Below are positions 11,701 to 25,095 of a stretch of DNA of 64,000 nt, in pieces. The stretch comes from Piromyces finnis. Its lineage: Eukaryota; Neocallimastigomycota; Neocallimastigomycetes; Neocallimastigales; Neocallimastigaceae. Position numbers and translations under genes: made by a program. The notes under the pieces were generated by a model. That model worked only from the letters and a program-made list of their open reading frames with translations, ran no database searches and had not been told where the DNA came from. Numbering within the stretch: the first letter of the stretch is position 1; every line of letters starts with the position of its first letter. Where the stretch lies: assembly GCA_002104945.1 (NCBI GenBank), contig MCFH01000020.1:558001-622000 (forward strand). The letters are read 5' to 3'.

Positions 11701-13671
11701 TTATTGTTTTGGATCTGGGTGTGCAAATCTTAAAAAGTCAACTATAGAGTAAAAAAGATATTAACATAAAATATAGTCATTATTAATGATGCTATAATAT
11801 ATGTATCTATTCGATTATCGATTATATTTATCCCAAATGTATTACCTTGAATATCAACAGACTTCTTTTTATGGAATTTATACATCGCTGGGATATCATA
11901 CTATAAAATAAATGATTATTTTAATAATATTTTTTTTATTAATACATCTTTATATCTTTATTGTGATTAAAAAAATGGAAAAAAAATTTGATATACTCTA
12001 TTTAATTCCTTACTCTTAATTCTGCAACAACTTCACAAGATACTCCCCATTCTTTAGCTTTTTTAAATATATGCTATATATTTAATACAATGATTAATTA
12101 ATTACTGACAATAGTAATATATTAATAATCTTATTATATATTATTATGAATATATATTACATCTCTTGTAGATGTCTTGTGAAGACTATAAACAGCTCTT
12201 GTTGAAATCTTTAATAATAATTATAATATAAAATTTAGATTATTTAATTTTATTATATAATAATATAATATAAAATCAAATCATTATAATTATATTATGG
12301 CAGTAACTTACATCAATAGCTTTTTTTAAGAATACCATATCGATACCTTTATGAGTTTTTGTACCAAATGGTGGATTCTTTATCAAGACAACAATTAATA
12401 AAGAATTATTATAAAATTAATACTACTACTACTACTACTACTAATAATAATAATAATAATAACAATAACAATAATAATAATGATAATATAATATTATATT
12501 ATTCTTTATTTAATCCATTACCATAAAGACAGTATCGACTTTATCTCTTAAAGTTAGAGTTTCAACATCAACATTTATTAAATCCATATTTTCAATTTCA
12601 AATCCTTCCATATTTTCACGGCACTATTTATTTATTGTTTTTAATTAATTTGAAATAAAAATAATAAAAACTAAAAATTAATATTTTCATTTAAATATAA
12701 TATTTTCATTATTTAATATGATTTATACAATTTCTAAAGCACTATCATCTATATCAAATGCAAGGTTGTATAGGGCTCCTAATTGATTTGCTATTGGATA
12801 ATAAATTTTATAAAATTTCGTTACATTTAATTTAATGATAATGATATTATTTTTTATTTAAATATATAATAATTATTATAGCAATATATACCTCCGATAC
12901 TTAATACACCACTAATATATATATAAAATTAAAAAATGATTTTTATAATTTTTTAAAAAAGTGAAATTTGAATTATATATTTCATGATTGTTAATTAACA
13001 TAATTTGTACTGTACCATCCACAGCCTAAATCTGCAACTACTTTATCTTCTATATCATCGTACATACTTTGTGCAGTGTATAACATTCTTGAAGCTTTTT
13101 ATTTATTTATAATAATTTTTGGAGTATAACAATTATATCAAGAATGAATAAAATAAAAATAATTATTTTTAAAATTGTTTGAAAAATAAATAAAACAATA
13201 TAAATTTCAATGTTTTTTTTATATGTATGAAATTGATATATTTCTGTGTTTATTTTATTTATTAATTTATTTATTTTTATTTTTATTTTTTTTTATCCTG
13301 ACCTATATGAGCCGAGGTAGGGTATTGTTCAAATTGAATTTCTAAAATAAAGTATTTATATATATTTTTAAATTTATTATTATTATTATCATCATTATTA
13401 TCAATATTAATTTTTCTTTCTTTCTATATATATTTTAGGAAGAAAAATGTTTTCCAAATTCTTTAAGTGATATATCTGATATAATTACTTGGTTTTTCAA
13501 AAACATCAACATCTTGTAATAAACCTTTAAAAATTATTTATGAATTTATTTTTTATTTTTTGAAATGAAAATAAAACGAAATGATATTAATTGTATTAGT
13601 TATGGGATATATAAATATATAAATTATATATTTTATATTTAATTACTTTCTAATTGCTTTAATTTTATCAT
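11701..13671 (-). CDS. METTL5: METTL5-type N6-adenine methyltransferase for 18S rRNA
   Basis: METTL5 methylates one adenosine in 18S rRNA, in animals as a complex with TRMT112. Exons are very short. The first, 13647-13671, gives MIKLKQLE. The second, 13489-13524, gives LLQDVDVFEKP and the third, 13303-13341, gives IQFEQYPTSAHI. Later exons give DDIEDKVVADLGCG (SAM-binding glycine loop), then FDIDDSALEI and the catalytic NPPFGTKTHKGIDMVFL. The C-terminal block is RAVYSLHKTSTRD, then AELRYDIPAMYKFHKKK and VDFLRFAHPDPKQ, stopping at 11701-11703. NPPF is the N6-adenine methyltransferase motif. The order and spacing match animal METTL5 over the whole length of about 210 residues. Coding blocks are scattered among introns of up to several hundred bases, some with triplet repeats (a CTA/ATA run near 12420-12480). 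Confidence 0.9.
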
Positions 13672-14716
13672 TTTTTTTTTTTTATTTTTTTTGTAAGCAG
13701 TTTTACAAATATAATGTGTGTAACTTTAAATAACTTTTACCTTTACTTCATCTATAAATTTTAAATAATAATAATTTCTATATTAATTATATATTATGAT
13801 TGGTTATAATTCTATTGTATTAAAGTTAAAAATATTTTTTGAAATAACATTTAAAAATTGATATATTTCATTTTTTAAATATTAATTTTATCCTATATCA
13901 TTACTTTCTTTTACTAACACCAATGCAATTTTTTAAACATTCATTATATAAAATATTATTTATAATACCTATATGTATAAATACTAATTAATAAAATGAA
14001 TATGAATAGATTCAAAAAAAGAAAGGCATTTATTTGACTTTTTAAAATACTTTTAAAAATTTGTAATGAAAAATAAATCACCAGGTTATTTTATCATTTT
14101 ATTGCTATCGTTATTCTTAGTTATAGCTTAAAGTATATAGAACATTATTTATTTCTAATCAATAGCAAAAATAATAATTCTATTAATAAGTATTCTCAAG
14201 TAATTAGAACTGAGTTATTGATAAATGATAATACTATTTCTACTGAATGAATAATAATTGAAAAAAAAAAATTTTTTTAACTCTCTTCATTTTTTTTTTC
14301 AAACCTTTCTTTTCTTTTAATTATTTTTTATATTATTTTATTAAGTTTTTATTTTTATTTTATTTAGTTTTTTTTTTCTCTCTCTCTCTTTTTTTTTTTT
14401 TTTTTTTTTTTTTGCTATAATATTTTTTATTTTTAAATATATCTTTTAATATGATATTTATCAAAATTTCATTATTTTATTATTTATTTTATTATTGTTT
14501 TTTTATTGTTTTTTTAAAAATTTTATTATTACTGTTTTTTTTTATGTTAATTTTAAATAAATTCTAATTTATTATAAACATTTTAATTCATTTTTTTTAT
14601 TTGTAAAATGAATCAGAATTATTCATAATAAACATAAAATATTATATATATTTATTTTTTTATTTTTATTTATTTTTAAGGATATATAAATAAGTAAATT
14701 TTTATAATGATTATAT
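13672..14716. other. AT-rich intergenic region
   Basis: This lies between the METTL5 5' end and the SAC1 3' end. It holds long T tracts near 14390-14413 with a short CT run before them. I see no gene. Confidence 0.5.
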
Positions 14717-17212
14717 TTATTTTTCTTTGTCCTTTCTGATGTTAATGTCATCTAATTGGATTGGTGCACCACCACCATATTGATGACTAGCAGCAGAATA
14801 AGCTGGTTTAATTAAACTTGGTTTGTTAACAAAATCTTCACCATTACTAAAGATTTGTTGGCAAACACCTACAATTAAAAGTGCCCAGAATAATATTTCT
14901 ACAAGAGCTGAAGCAGAAAATTCTTTTAATATTTATAATTAAATAGGTTGAAAATAAAAAAAAAAAAATTAATTTTAAATTTTTTAATTAATTGTATATA
15001 TATTTAAAGAATTACCTCTTCTACCAAATATAGAAACGAAAAACATAAATATTGAACCAACTAAAGCAAATGGTAACTATAATATTATATATATACATAT
15101 ATTATTATTATTTATTATTTAATATTTAAATGGATTTAATAATATATAATTAATCATTACAAATTTAGCTCTTGGTGATTTTATATTAATAAATGGAGAT
15201 GGTAAACTTGGGTTAACAACATAATTACCAAGGAAGAAATCGAAACCATCCTATAAATTTTATGAAATATTTTATGGAAATATATTGATTATATATTAAT
15301 ATAAATTTTTATTTTAAACTAAAAATTATAAACATTAATATTACTTGACGAGATCCATCTTTAAAATTATTTTTAACATATCTAACAATAGAGTTTTGTA
15401 AATCATTCATAGCTCCCATCTTAGTTCTCTTACCGGTACGTGTGAAATCGGTTTTTAAAGCATTAGTACCAGAATATTGAATACTCATGGCATTTGCATT
15501 ATCAGCCCAAACTTTTAAATAATTTAAATAATAATTAGAATAATTGATTCATTATTATTTGTATTGATTTTTTTAATAAAAAAATTTAATATATTGAATT
15601 TAATTTCAATTTTTTTTTTTTTTTTATTAAAAAATTAATAGAATGGCATATTTTAATAAATTCATTAATTACCATTATTAAATGTGAAAATGAATTCTGG
15701 GGCATCTTCAACCTTTTGTTGTGGACCTAAAACACCAGATTCACGGAGTTGATGATTTAAAGCACGCTTAGCTAATACACTTTGAACAACATTAGTACGA
15801 TCAAGACAATCCATACAATTAGTTCTGCAAACTGAAGTTTGTTCTTGGACAATTTGTCCATTTTCATTTACATGGTAGTAACTAGTGTATTAATTCATTA
15901 TATATTTTAGATGTCTTATAGTGATAATACTAAAATGTATATACATATATATATTTACCCTTGTTTAATTAAATTATCTTCGATTTGATCCATAAGAAGT
16001 GAAATTCTATGCCATCTCATTTTACTACATTCTTTGTGGAAATCAAAGTGAACGTATCTATAAATAAATAAATTAAAATATAAATATTAACAAAAAAATT
16101 TTTTTAATAATTAGTTTAGATAAAATCATTTTAATTGAAAAATAAAATGATAATTTAGTTCATTAAAAAAAAAAAATAATAGTAAAAACAAATAATTACG
16201 TAATACGATCATCATGTAAATCTTCAACTTGTTTTGCAAATTCATTACCAATATGTAATTCATAACCATGCTTATTAATTAAATTGAGAATGATTTGTCC
16301 CCCATATCTATTACGTTGATCTTGGAAATGCTTTCTGAAGGAATCTTTCTATAATTTCCAAAAGTTAATAATTTTTATTAATCGATAGATATAAATTATG
16401 TATTTATTGCATTATAATAATAGAATATATATAAAATCTTTCTTTTTTATGATAGTTACAGTTGAAATGTTTGGTTCAATAAATAATCTTGGATAATATT
16501 TAACATTAATAATTTGTTGCCAATATAATGGAATAGAACCTCTAGTTTGAACGTAGGAGTAAGTTTGTTTGCTTGATTCTAAATAAACATATTGTTCAGT
16601 TTCAACATAATTAGCAACGTTTCCTTCATCATCAATACCTCTTCTGTTGTATCTAGTACCAGCTCTGAATCTACTACGACGAGAGATAATTGCAAAAACA
16701 AATGGTTGATTATTGATAGCAGTTGGACGAATTGCACAGACTGTTTTAATGAATTTTTAAGAAATAAACAAATTATTATTATAATATTTAATTATGTATT
16801 TTTAAAAAAAACTATTTTATATGATAGGGGCCAAAATCAAATTATTATAAGTAAATGATTACTTACAACCACAAATAACTGGAAGAATAAAATCATCAAA
16901 CTGATTTCATTAATCATAATAGTAATTATAATAGTGGTTTTATTTATTCAATTAGAAATTTTAGTTGTGATTTAAATTTAAATAATTATAAATATGCTTA
17001 CTCCTGCATTTGGATTTTGAGTGGCTAAATTAATAATTGGTTTTTGCATGTATTGATTCCAATAGAAGCGTTCATCAGCCTTTTTATCATTTTCAAGATT
17101 TCAATGATATAAAGGTTATATTCATTATTATTATTATAATTATTATTATTAATATAGGTATGTTATGATTTTATCCTTTTCTATTATATATATATATATT
17201 TTTTCACTTTTG

Positions 17213-17245
<33 letters not shown>

Positions 17246-17949
17246 TACAGTACTCCAGATTGGGGCAGAAACATCAAACTTGATTTGAGCATTGTGAGTG
17301 ATATCACGTTGATATGAAAAGTAAAAGTTACATTGTTTAAATACTTCGGAAATCATGGAAAGATAAACTTGGTCATCATTTTTCTATTTATTTGGTTGTA
17401 TATTTAAAATAAATAAATAAATATTTATTTTTTTGATATAAAAGTAAAATAGTTAATGATAAAAAATATCAAAATATGATATAGTAATATTATTTTATTT
17501 AAATATAAATGTTGGAAATTAATATTTTGAAATATATACTTGTGATTGAGTTAAACGAGAATCATTTTTGGTGTTTGGATAGATTCCAACCTTTTTAACC
17601 TTAAAAATTTCTGTACCATAAATTTCACCAATTTTTTCTTTTTCGGTAATAACAATTAAAACAGTACCTATAATTAAAATAATAATATAAAATAATAACA
17701 ATAAAATATTTTAGTGTTTAATTTATTTTTGAATTTATTTTAAACAAGGTAATTATACTATTTTTTTCTTAATAATACTGTACCTGAATTAATTTGAATG
17801 GTACCAAATATACCATAAATTGGAATAACTTTTTCGGAATTAATACCAAGAGTGTATTCACCTTTTTAAATTTTTATTTAAAATTTAATTTAAATTGAAA
17901 TATAAATAGAATTTATATATTTAGTTGTACTATATTTACACATATTAAA

Positions 17950-17982
<33 letters not shown>

Positions 17983-18217
17983 AAATTAAATTACCTAATG
18001 AAACATTTCCGGTACTCTTTTCAATAATTAAATTGTTTTTAACTTTTTCATTAGTTTGAGGTTCGATAATAAAACTTCCATTTGTAATATGGCTATTTTT
18101 TTTTTAAAAAAAAAAAAAAAAGTTAATATTAAAGCGTATACATTTAAAAAAATAAGTTTTATATAAAATTTTATTTAGTATCCATGTTTATTTGTTTTTA
18201 ATAATTAATTTTATATG

Positions 18218-18254
<37 letters not shown>

Positions 18255-18287
18255 TTGAATTTACAGATTTAAATTTTGGTGAATCAT
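14717..18287 (-). CDS. SAC1: SAC1 phosphoinositide phosphatase (ER/Golgi membrane)
   Basis: SAC1 dephosphorylates PI4P and other monophosphoinositides at ER and Golgi membranes. The gene has about a dozen exons. It starts at ATG 18285-18287 (MIHQNLNL) and stops at 14717-14719 (INIRKDKEK). The N-terminal Sac domain shows [13 protein letters not shown] and [16 protein letters not shown], followed by the RDITHNAQ block. The catalytic CX5RT motif appears as [16 protein letters not shown] near 15790-15840. Downstream are [19 protein letters not shown], then [12 protein letters not shown] and a [10 protein letters not shown] block. Two C-terminal hydrophobic segments follow ([20 protein letters not shown] and one near [14 protein letters not shown]), as expected for the membrane hairpin. 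The tail [14 protein letters not shown] resembles the animal SAC1 tail. The tail lacks a KKXX-COOH signal but is rich in Lys. Confidence 0.93.
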
Positions 18288-19452
18288 TTTTGAAGACGAC
18301 TTGTATAGATATATAAATATATATATATATTAATGAGCCTACAATAATTTTTAATTAGTCTTTTTACATTTTGAATGAATAAAAATAATATTTATTATTT
18401 GTTGTTTGTTGTTTAACCCATCAAATATAATTTAAAACATAATAATTAATAACAATAAAAAAAAAAACATAATATTAGTGTTATTTACTAAAGAAAGTAT
18501 TTTAATTTAATGTATTATTTTATTATTACTTTATTATTATTAAAATTCCTTATTTGTCTTTTTTAGTATTATTCTTTTTTTTTTTTTAAAAAAAAATAAA
18601 AAAAGAATATTAAAAGGTATAAAATAATAAATTATAATAAAAATAAATAAAAAGATATTAATGTTTATGAAAATGGAAATATTGATAAAAAAGAATAATA
18701 AATAAATTTTAAATTAGAATTTTAAATTGAATTATATTTAGTTATATATATTATAAATATATTATAATATATAATGATTCTATATAATTAGTTATGATCT
18801 ATTTTACCACCATTCATGTATTTTTAAAACTTTATATTAAAAAAAAAATTAATAAAAACCCTAATGACTATTAATATAAAAAATAAGATATAAACATTTC
18901 TATAATAATTAAAATTAATTCAACAACATCGAGAAAGAAATTATATATAAATTTCTTATTCTTATGAATTATATAATTTTACTTTTTTTTTTTTAACGGC
19001 ATCAAATATTTAATAATCTTTACATAAGGTAATGATGATATATTTTCTTTTTTTTTTTTTAAAAAAATAAATAAATAAATAATATTCATATTTATTATAT
19101 TCTGATATTAGTTTTTTTTTTTTTTTTTTTTTTTTTTGGATAGAGTTTAAAAAAAATTCTTAAATCCTGGTATATTTGATTATTTATTATTTTTTATTTT
19201 TTATTATCTTGAATTTTATTTTTTTTTTTTTTTTTAATTTTTTACATTAATGTGCATTTTTATTACTTTTTAAATGATTTTTTATAGTGTTAGTGAAATC
19301 ATTTAAAAATGCATTATTATTTGATATATTATTTTATTATTATTATTTTATCTTGTGTTTTATTTGTAACTTTTATTTGAACCATGTACTTAATATGTTA
19401 TATTTTTAATTTCATTAAAATATAAACATATTTAAAAAGAAAAACAAACACT
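18288..19452. other. AT-rich intergenic region
   Basis: This contains the SAC1 upstream region and the prolyl-tRNA synthetase 3' UTR. Long T tracts lie near 19110-19137 and 19219-19235. I see no coding signal. Confidence 0.5.
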
Positions 19453-21901
19453 CTAGTAACTTCTACCCCATAAGGTCCACTTAGTAGCTGGCTTACCACA
19501 GTGGAAACACTTAAGACCATCAGATTCCTTAATATCTGGTTCATTGAATGGCATACATAAGGTCTTGGCACCCATAGATGGAGCCTTTTCATCTTCTGGT
19601 TGATCAGCAAGAGCACTATTAATAATACAACATTAAAATTAATAACATTTCTTTTAATAATAAATTTTTTAATTACTAAAATAACAACTTACATAGAGGC
19701 ACTTTGTTCCTTAACTTCTTCTTCACACTTAGTTTCTTGACACCATGGAGCAAGAATAATGCACTTCTTGTCAAGGTTTGGAACGAAATCCTTCCATTCA
19801 GTGATTCTAGCTAATTGAGCATCACGTTGTTCAGTGGCAATTCTTAACATATCAGCTTGAATAGCATCAAGTTCCTTCTTAATGTTTTCACAAACATTTT
19901 CAAGAGAAATTTGCTTCTTTTCACCATTGTAACGAAGGACACAACGAGCTTCATTATTAGCAATATCTCTTGGACCAACTTCAAGACGAATTGGAACACC
20001 CTTCATTTCCCAGTGGTTGTACTTCCAACCAGAAGTGTAAACATCACGGCAATCGGATTCAGCTCTAATACCACCATCCTTTAAGGTCTTAACAAGTTCT
20101 TCAACCTTAGCGTAAACCTTTTGACGATCTTCTTCAGTGGTCTTAGCGTTAATACCACATGGAATAATAATAACTTGCTTACTAGCAACTCTTGGTGGTA
20201 AAACTAAACCCTTGTTATCACTGTGAACCATAATCATAACACCAATGGTTCTAGTGGTAATACCCCAGGAGTTTTGGAAAACAAGTTGCTTTTCCTTGTT
20301 TTCGTTTTCACATTCAATACCGAACATTTTAGCGAAGTTTTGACCTAAGTGGTGAGAAGTAGCACCTTGAATACCACGACCAACAGCTGGAATGAAACCT
20401 TCACAAGTAGTAGTGTAATCACCACCAGCGAACTTTTCCTTTTCGGATTTCTTACCTAAAATAACTGGAACAGCTAATAAATCTTCGTAGACACGGCGAT
20501 ATAATTCAAGAATGTTAAGAACTTCTTCATCAGCTTCCTTTTTGGTAGCGAAAGCAGTGTGACCTTCTTGCCAAAGGAATTCACGAGTACGAAGGAATGG
20601 TTCTATTTATAAAATTTATATTTATTTTAATACATTTTTTATTTAAAAATTATTGAAATTTCTTTTATAAATAATTGTAAATTCCGATAATATTATTAAA
20701 TTTTTTATCATCCATCTACTATTTTTTAACGATATATCGTTCATTTTTCAAAATTTTACTTTTATATTTTCTCATTCAACACTTACGTGGGTTCTTGAAT
20801 TCCCAACGAACAACGTTACACCATTGGTTTAAACGGAGTGGTAAGTCTCTGTGACTTCTAATCCAGTTAGCGTAGTATGGGTACATAACAGTTTCAGAAG
20901 TTGGACGAATAGCAATTGGTTCAGCGAGATCACTGGTACCACTATTTATTTGCAAATATTTTTAATAATATAAAAAATATATATAATAAATATTTTTTTC
21001 TTTAAAATAATTTTTGGAATTCCTAATTTATCCTTAATAAAATTAATGTACATACGCTTTAGTAACCCAAGCGACTTCTGGAGCAAAACCTTCAACGTGA
21101 TCCTTTTCTCTTTCTAAGACCTTCTTGGTAACGAACATTGGGAAGTAACTGTCTTCAACACCAAGCTTTTCAAATTCATCAGAAAGGAAGTCTTTATAAA
21201 ATTTAAAATATTGTCAATATCAATACTAATTCAAATTTACGAGATTAAATAGATATAAAAAACATACTTTGGATTTCCTTCCAGATTCTGTAAGCCCATG
21301 GACGGAGAATGTAACAACCACTAACATCGTAGTAATCTAACATTTCAGAACGAATTAAAACCTTTTGAAATTTTTATTTTTAATTATTAATTTATTTTAA
21401 CAATGATAAATGTATTATATATATATATTTAAAGATTTATTATATTTTTAAAATTTAGAATTAGTATTGATTTAAATTTTTAAAGATTAAACTATTATTA
21501 AACTGCATTATACATTATATTATTTATATATATATATATTTTTATGACATACTTGACGGTACCAGTTTGGGAAATCTTCTTCCTTCTTGGATTCAATACC
21601 GATTTTGTTTTCCTTCTTGTTATTTTGGTTCTTGTTATCTATTTAATATTTATAATATTTATAGTTTTTTTTTTTTTATAAAATATTTATTATATATATA
21701 TTTTGATAATATAATAATTAAAACAATTAGAACAATGCATATATAAAAAGTTCATTGTTTAAAAAGTTTTGTTTAATTTTTCTACTTATTAATAACATAA
21801 AATTGTACTTTTTTTTTTTTTATAAATTATTAAATTCATTTTAATATTATAAAGAATAAAACATCTTATTGACTATTTCAAAACATACTCTTTGGTGGCA
21901 T
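19453..21901 (-). CDS. Prolyl-tRNA synthetase, cytosolic eukaryotic/archaeal type
   Basis: The enzyme charges tRNA-Pro with proline in the cytosol. Five or more introns interrupt the 5' half. A tiny first exon starts at ATG 21899-21901 (MPPK), followed by a Lys/Asn-rich stretch and FPNWYRQV. Class II motifs are visible: motif 1 around [16 protein letters not shown], motif 2 as RWEFKNP then [13 protein letters not shown], and motif 3 as [17 protein letters not shown]. The anticodon-binding domain follows ([10 protein letters not shown] to [16 protein letters not shown]). The C-terminal domain carries Cys pairs ([11 protein letters not shown]) and ends in Tyr (LWGRSY), typical of this ProRS type. 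The N-terminal editing-like domain found in budding yeast is absent. Unlike its neighbours, the coding sequence uses more G/C at third positions (for example AAG and TTC), as expected for a highly expressed gene. Confidence 0.95.
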
Positions 21902-22846
21902 TTTTCAAATTCTAATAATAAAAAATAATATTTTATTTTTTTTTTTGTAAAGAAAAAAAAATTTTTTTTTTTTATTTTTTATACATATTAATCTAGCAAA
22001 TTATTTTAAACAAATAAATTTAAAGATGATGATATGAATTGTTGTATATTAAATGTATACATTGAATGAGAAACAAAATTTTAATATTTCCTTCATTAAA
22101 GTATTATTTTATATATAGTAATACAAGATTCAAATGCAATGTACAATTTTTACCAAATCAATGGATAGATTTAATTATTTTTTAATATATGATTGAATGA
22201 TATACTGTATTTCTATATAATTTGTATACATAAATATGAATATGACTAAAAAAGTAATAATTGACCGACCACATTTATCATAAATTGTGAACTAAAAATT
22301 TAATATAAAGACAAAAGGCAATAATATAATTATTGCTATTTACTATATTTATTATTATTTTTTATAAATACTAACACTATAACTATAATTACATATATAA
22401 TATAGGAATAATATACTGTCAATAATACTAATATAATTCATTTATTCATTTATATATATATATTATTACGATTAATTTTTTTTTATTTTTATTTATTTGT
22501 GAATAATTAAAAAATTTTTTTTATTTTTTTTTTTTTTTCTATTTTGTCTTTATTTTATTCATAATTATTAAACAAAGGTTCATTATTATAAATTATTATA
22601 CATACAATATAATTTTTAAATATTCTTAAAACTAATATAATTTTTCTACGATTATGGTAACAATTGATTTAATTGAAATTAAATTATTATATTCCATATA
22701 ATAGTATATAATATGGACAACCGAGAATTCATTTTTTTTATTATTCATTATTATTGATTTGATTATAAGTTTGTTTGTAGTTGTTTTAATTAATGATAAT
22801 CTAAAATGGAATCTATTTTATAATTTAATATTTTATTTTAATTTTT

Positions 22847-22879
<33 letters not shown>

Positions 22880-23031
22880 AATAATTTATTATAATCAATG
22901 ATATTAAATAATAATTAATATATTTGATTATAATGATTGATTTCTATTTGAACTTTATTATGCATAAAATTATTATTTTTGATAAAAAATATTTTTTATT
23001 CGTATTTGTTTCTTTTACTGTGATAATTAAA
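21902..23031. other. AT-rich intergenic region
   Basis: This is the promoter side of prolyl-tRNA synthetase and the 3' flank of transporter A. A T tract occupies about 22850-22878. I see no gene. Confidence 0.5.
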
Positions 23032-25095
23032 TTATTTTCTTTCATTGGTATCAGTTACAGTACTAGTATTATCTTCATCATTTCTATATGTTATAGAAGC
23101 ATTCTCCTTTAATACATCTATATCAATAACATTATCGTTTAGGGTCAATTGGTCGTTATAGGATATCTTATCATTAAGAGTTAATTGATCATTTGACTTT
23201 TTGACCATTAATGGTTGAAAATCTTTAGGACCTTGTGGACCCTTTGGACCCTTTGGACCACCTGGTGGACCTGGTGGGCCATTTGGTGGACCTCCTGGAC
23301 CACTAAATTGAATGTTCTTTACAAATAAAGCAAGTAATAAAACTACAACAGCAGCTGGAACAATGGTAACACGATAACTAAATTGAAGAGCATTCATATA
23401 TGGTTCATTATAGAATGGTAATGTTGCAAGGTTGTTTATATCTTTTCCATTGAAATTTGGTTGTTTATAACTATATAATTCCAAAAATTTATTCTTTAAG
23501 ATAGCACCAAAGATGGCTACACCAATTACACCACTAAGAGTACGACCGAATAAAATAGTTGAAGTAGTAGTAGCAATTAAAGGCTTTGGAGAAGAATTTT
23601 GTCCTACAACAACATAATTTTGATTAGTAATTCCTAGAGCCAAACCATAAAGTAAAATAATTAAAAGTTCAATATAGTATGGTGTAGATAATCCTATAGT
23701 GGAGATTAAAATGGTAGCACCAACTAAAAGAACAGATCCTATAATAATATGTACTTTAATATGACCATGTTTACTAATTATAATTCCACTACCGATACCA
23801 GCAACGGCAATAGTTACGAAACTTGGAGTAAGTCTTAAACCTGACATAGTAGCAGAAAAACCACGAGCATTTTGGTAAAGCATAGCAATGGTATTGTTAA
23901 ATGTAAGGAAAACAAAACCAACAGCAAAAGTACCAAGAGCACTAATAATAACATTTCTTTGATGGAAGATAACTGGTGGAATAATTGGATCCTTAGCTAT
24001 AGAGCATTCAACAACAATGAATGCAACTAAAAGAATTGCTGAAGCAATAAATAAATAAATAATGATTTTTGAATTCCATGGATAATTTGTTCCTCCCCAA
24101 TTTAAGGCAAGTAATAAACAAACAGAGAATGCAACTAAAAGAATAGATCCAGTAAAATCAATTTTTTTAACCTTTTCCATAAAACTTCCAGGTGGAGTTG
24201 GAATTTTAACGTACATTGCAATTAAAATAGTAGCTGCAATACAGACTGGAATATTAATGAAGAAAGCCCATCTCCATGAAAGTTTATCAGCGAATAAACC
24301 ACCAACTAAAGGACCAACAACGGATGAAAAAGAAAAAACAGAGTTAACAATACCCATATAAGTAGCTCTCTCACGAAGTGAAACAATATCAGCAACAATA
24401 ATATTGACCATAGAAATAATACTACCACCACCAATACCTTGAAGAGCTCTAGAAAAGATAAGCATATCAAAGTTTTTTGATAAACCACAAAGAATTGAGG
24501 CAATTACAAAAATTGCTAACATTGCAACCATCATTGGTCTTCTACCAAAAATATCAGATAATTTACCAGTAGTTGGTTGAATAACAGTTTGAGCTAATAA
24601 ATAAGCAACAATTACCCATGTATAGTTGTTATAAGCTTTAAATTCTTTACTAATAATTGGTAATGCACTAGAAACAATAGTAATATCTAAACTTGCCATT
24701 AATAATGATAAAATTAAAGATACAAGAACAAGAATAAATTGATTTTTTGGAAGCTTTACTGAAACATAATCTGGATCCATGATAAAGGGAGGAGGACCAC
24801 CCATACCTTTCATACCTGGTGGTGGTCCACCCATTCCTTTCATACCTGGTGGTGGTCCACCCATACCCTTAATATCTGGTGGTGTTCCTTTTAATCCTGA
24901 TGTTGGTGCATCTCTAATCAATGATTGCGGTGGGGGAGTAATGACTGTCTTTTCTTCTCCAGATACATTTTTTTCATTATTATTTGAATTTATTTTCTCT
25001 TTTTTATTTAAATTATCTACATCTACTATTATTGAATTGTTTTCATTAATGTCAATGTTTTTGACCTCGTTTTGGCCATACGTTATTTCGCTCAT
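23032..25095 (-). CDS. MFS transporter A, DHA2-like (14 membrane segments), intronless
   Basis: This is a predicted drug:H+ antiporter-2-type transporter of 687 residues. It begins at ATG 25093-25095 (MSEITYGQ). Motif A is clear (GKLSDIFGRRPMM), as are SLDITIVSSALP in TM1 and QGIGGGSIISMVN, which is the DHA2 pattern. Motif C-like glycines (SVVGPLVGGLFADKLSWRWAF) follow. About 14 hydrophobic segments can be counted. The cytosolic N-terminus contains three copies of a GMGGPPPGMK-like unit, and the C-terminus carries a collagen-like run of GPP/GPK triplets followed by a duplicated NDQLTLND. It is the only member of the local family with no introns; the others have 13 or more exons. The substrate cannot be told from sequence. 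Confidence 0.92.
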   Translation of the reverse strand: MSEITYGQNEVKNIDINENNSIIVDVDNLNKKEKINSNNNEKNVSGEEKTVITPPPQSLIRDAPTSGLKGTPPDIKGMGGPPPGMKGMGGPPPGMKGMGGPPPFIMDPDYVSVKLPKNQFILVLVSLILSLLMASLDITIVSSALPIISKEFKAYNNYTWVIVAYLLAQTVIQPTTGKLSDIFGRRPMMVAMLAIFVIASILCGLSKNFDMLIFSRALQGIGGGSIISMVNIIVADIVSLRERATYMGIVNSVFSFSSVVGPLVGGLFADKLSWRWAFFINIPVCIAATILIAMYVKIPTPPGSFMEKVKKIDFTGSILLVAFSVCLLLALNWGGTNYPWNSKIIIYLFIASAILLVAFIVVECSIAKDPIIPPVIFHQRNVIISALGTFAVGFVFLTFNNTIAMLYQNARGFSATMSGLRLTPSFVTIAVAGIGSGIIISKHGHIKVHIIIGSVLLVGATILISTIGLSTPYYIELLIILLYGLALGITNQNYVVVGQNSSPKPLIATTTSTILFGRTLSGVIGVAIFGAILKNKFLELYSYKQPNFNGKDINNLATLPFYNEPYMNALQFSYRVTIVPAAVVVLLLALFVKNIQFSGPGGPPNGPPGPPGGPKGPKGPQGPKDFQPLMVKKSNDQLTLNDKISYNDQLTLNDNVIDIDVLKENASITYRNDEDNTSTVTDTNERK
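24793..24884 (-). repeat. Three 30-bp in-frame tandem repeats in transporter A
   Basis: Three consecutive copies of a 30-bp unit encode a Gly-Met-Gly-Gly-Pro-Pro-Pro-containing decapeptide. The copies differ at a few bases. They sit just before the first membrane segment. Confidence 0.85.

Noticed and set aside
16592-16858. Plus-strand Ser/Thr-rich open frame
   Set aside because: It lies opposite SAC1 exons and introns; the minus strand carries a conserved protein there.
19857-20084. Plus-strand open frame opposite prolyl-tRNA synthetase
   Set aside because: Antisense shadow of the anticodon-binding domain.
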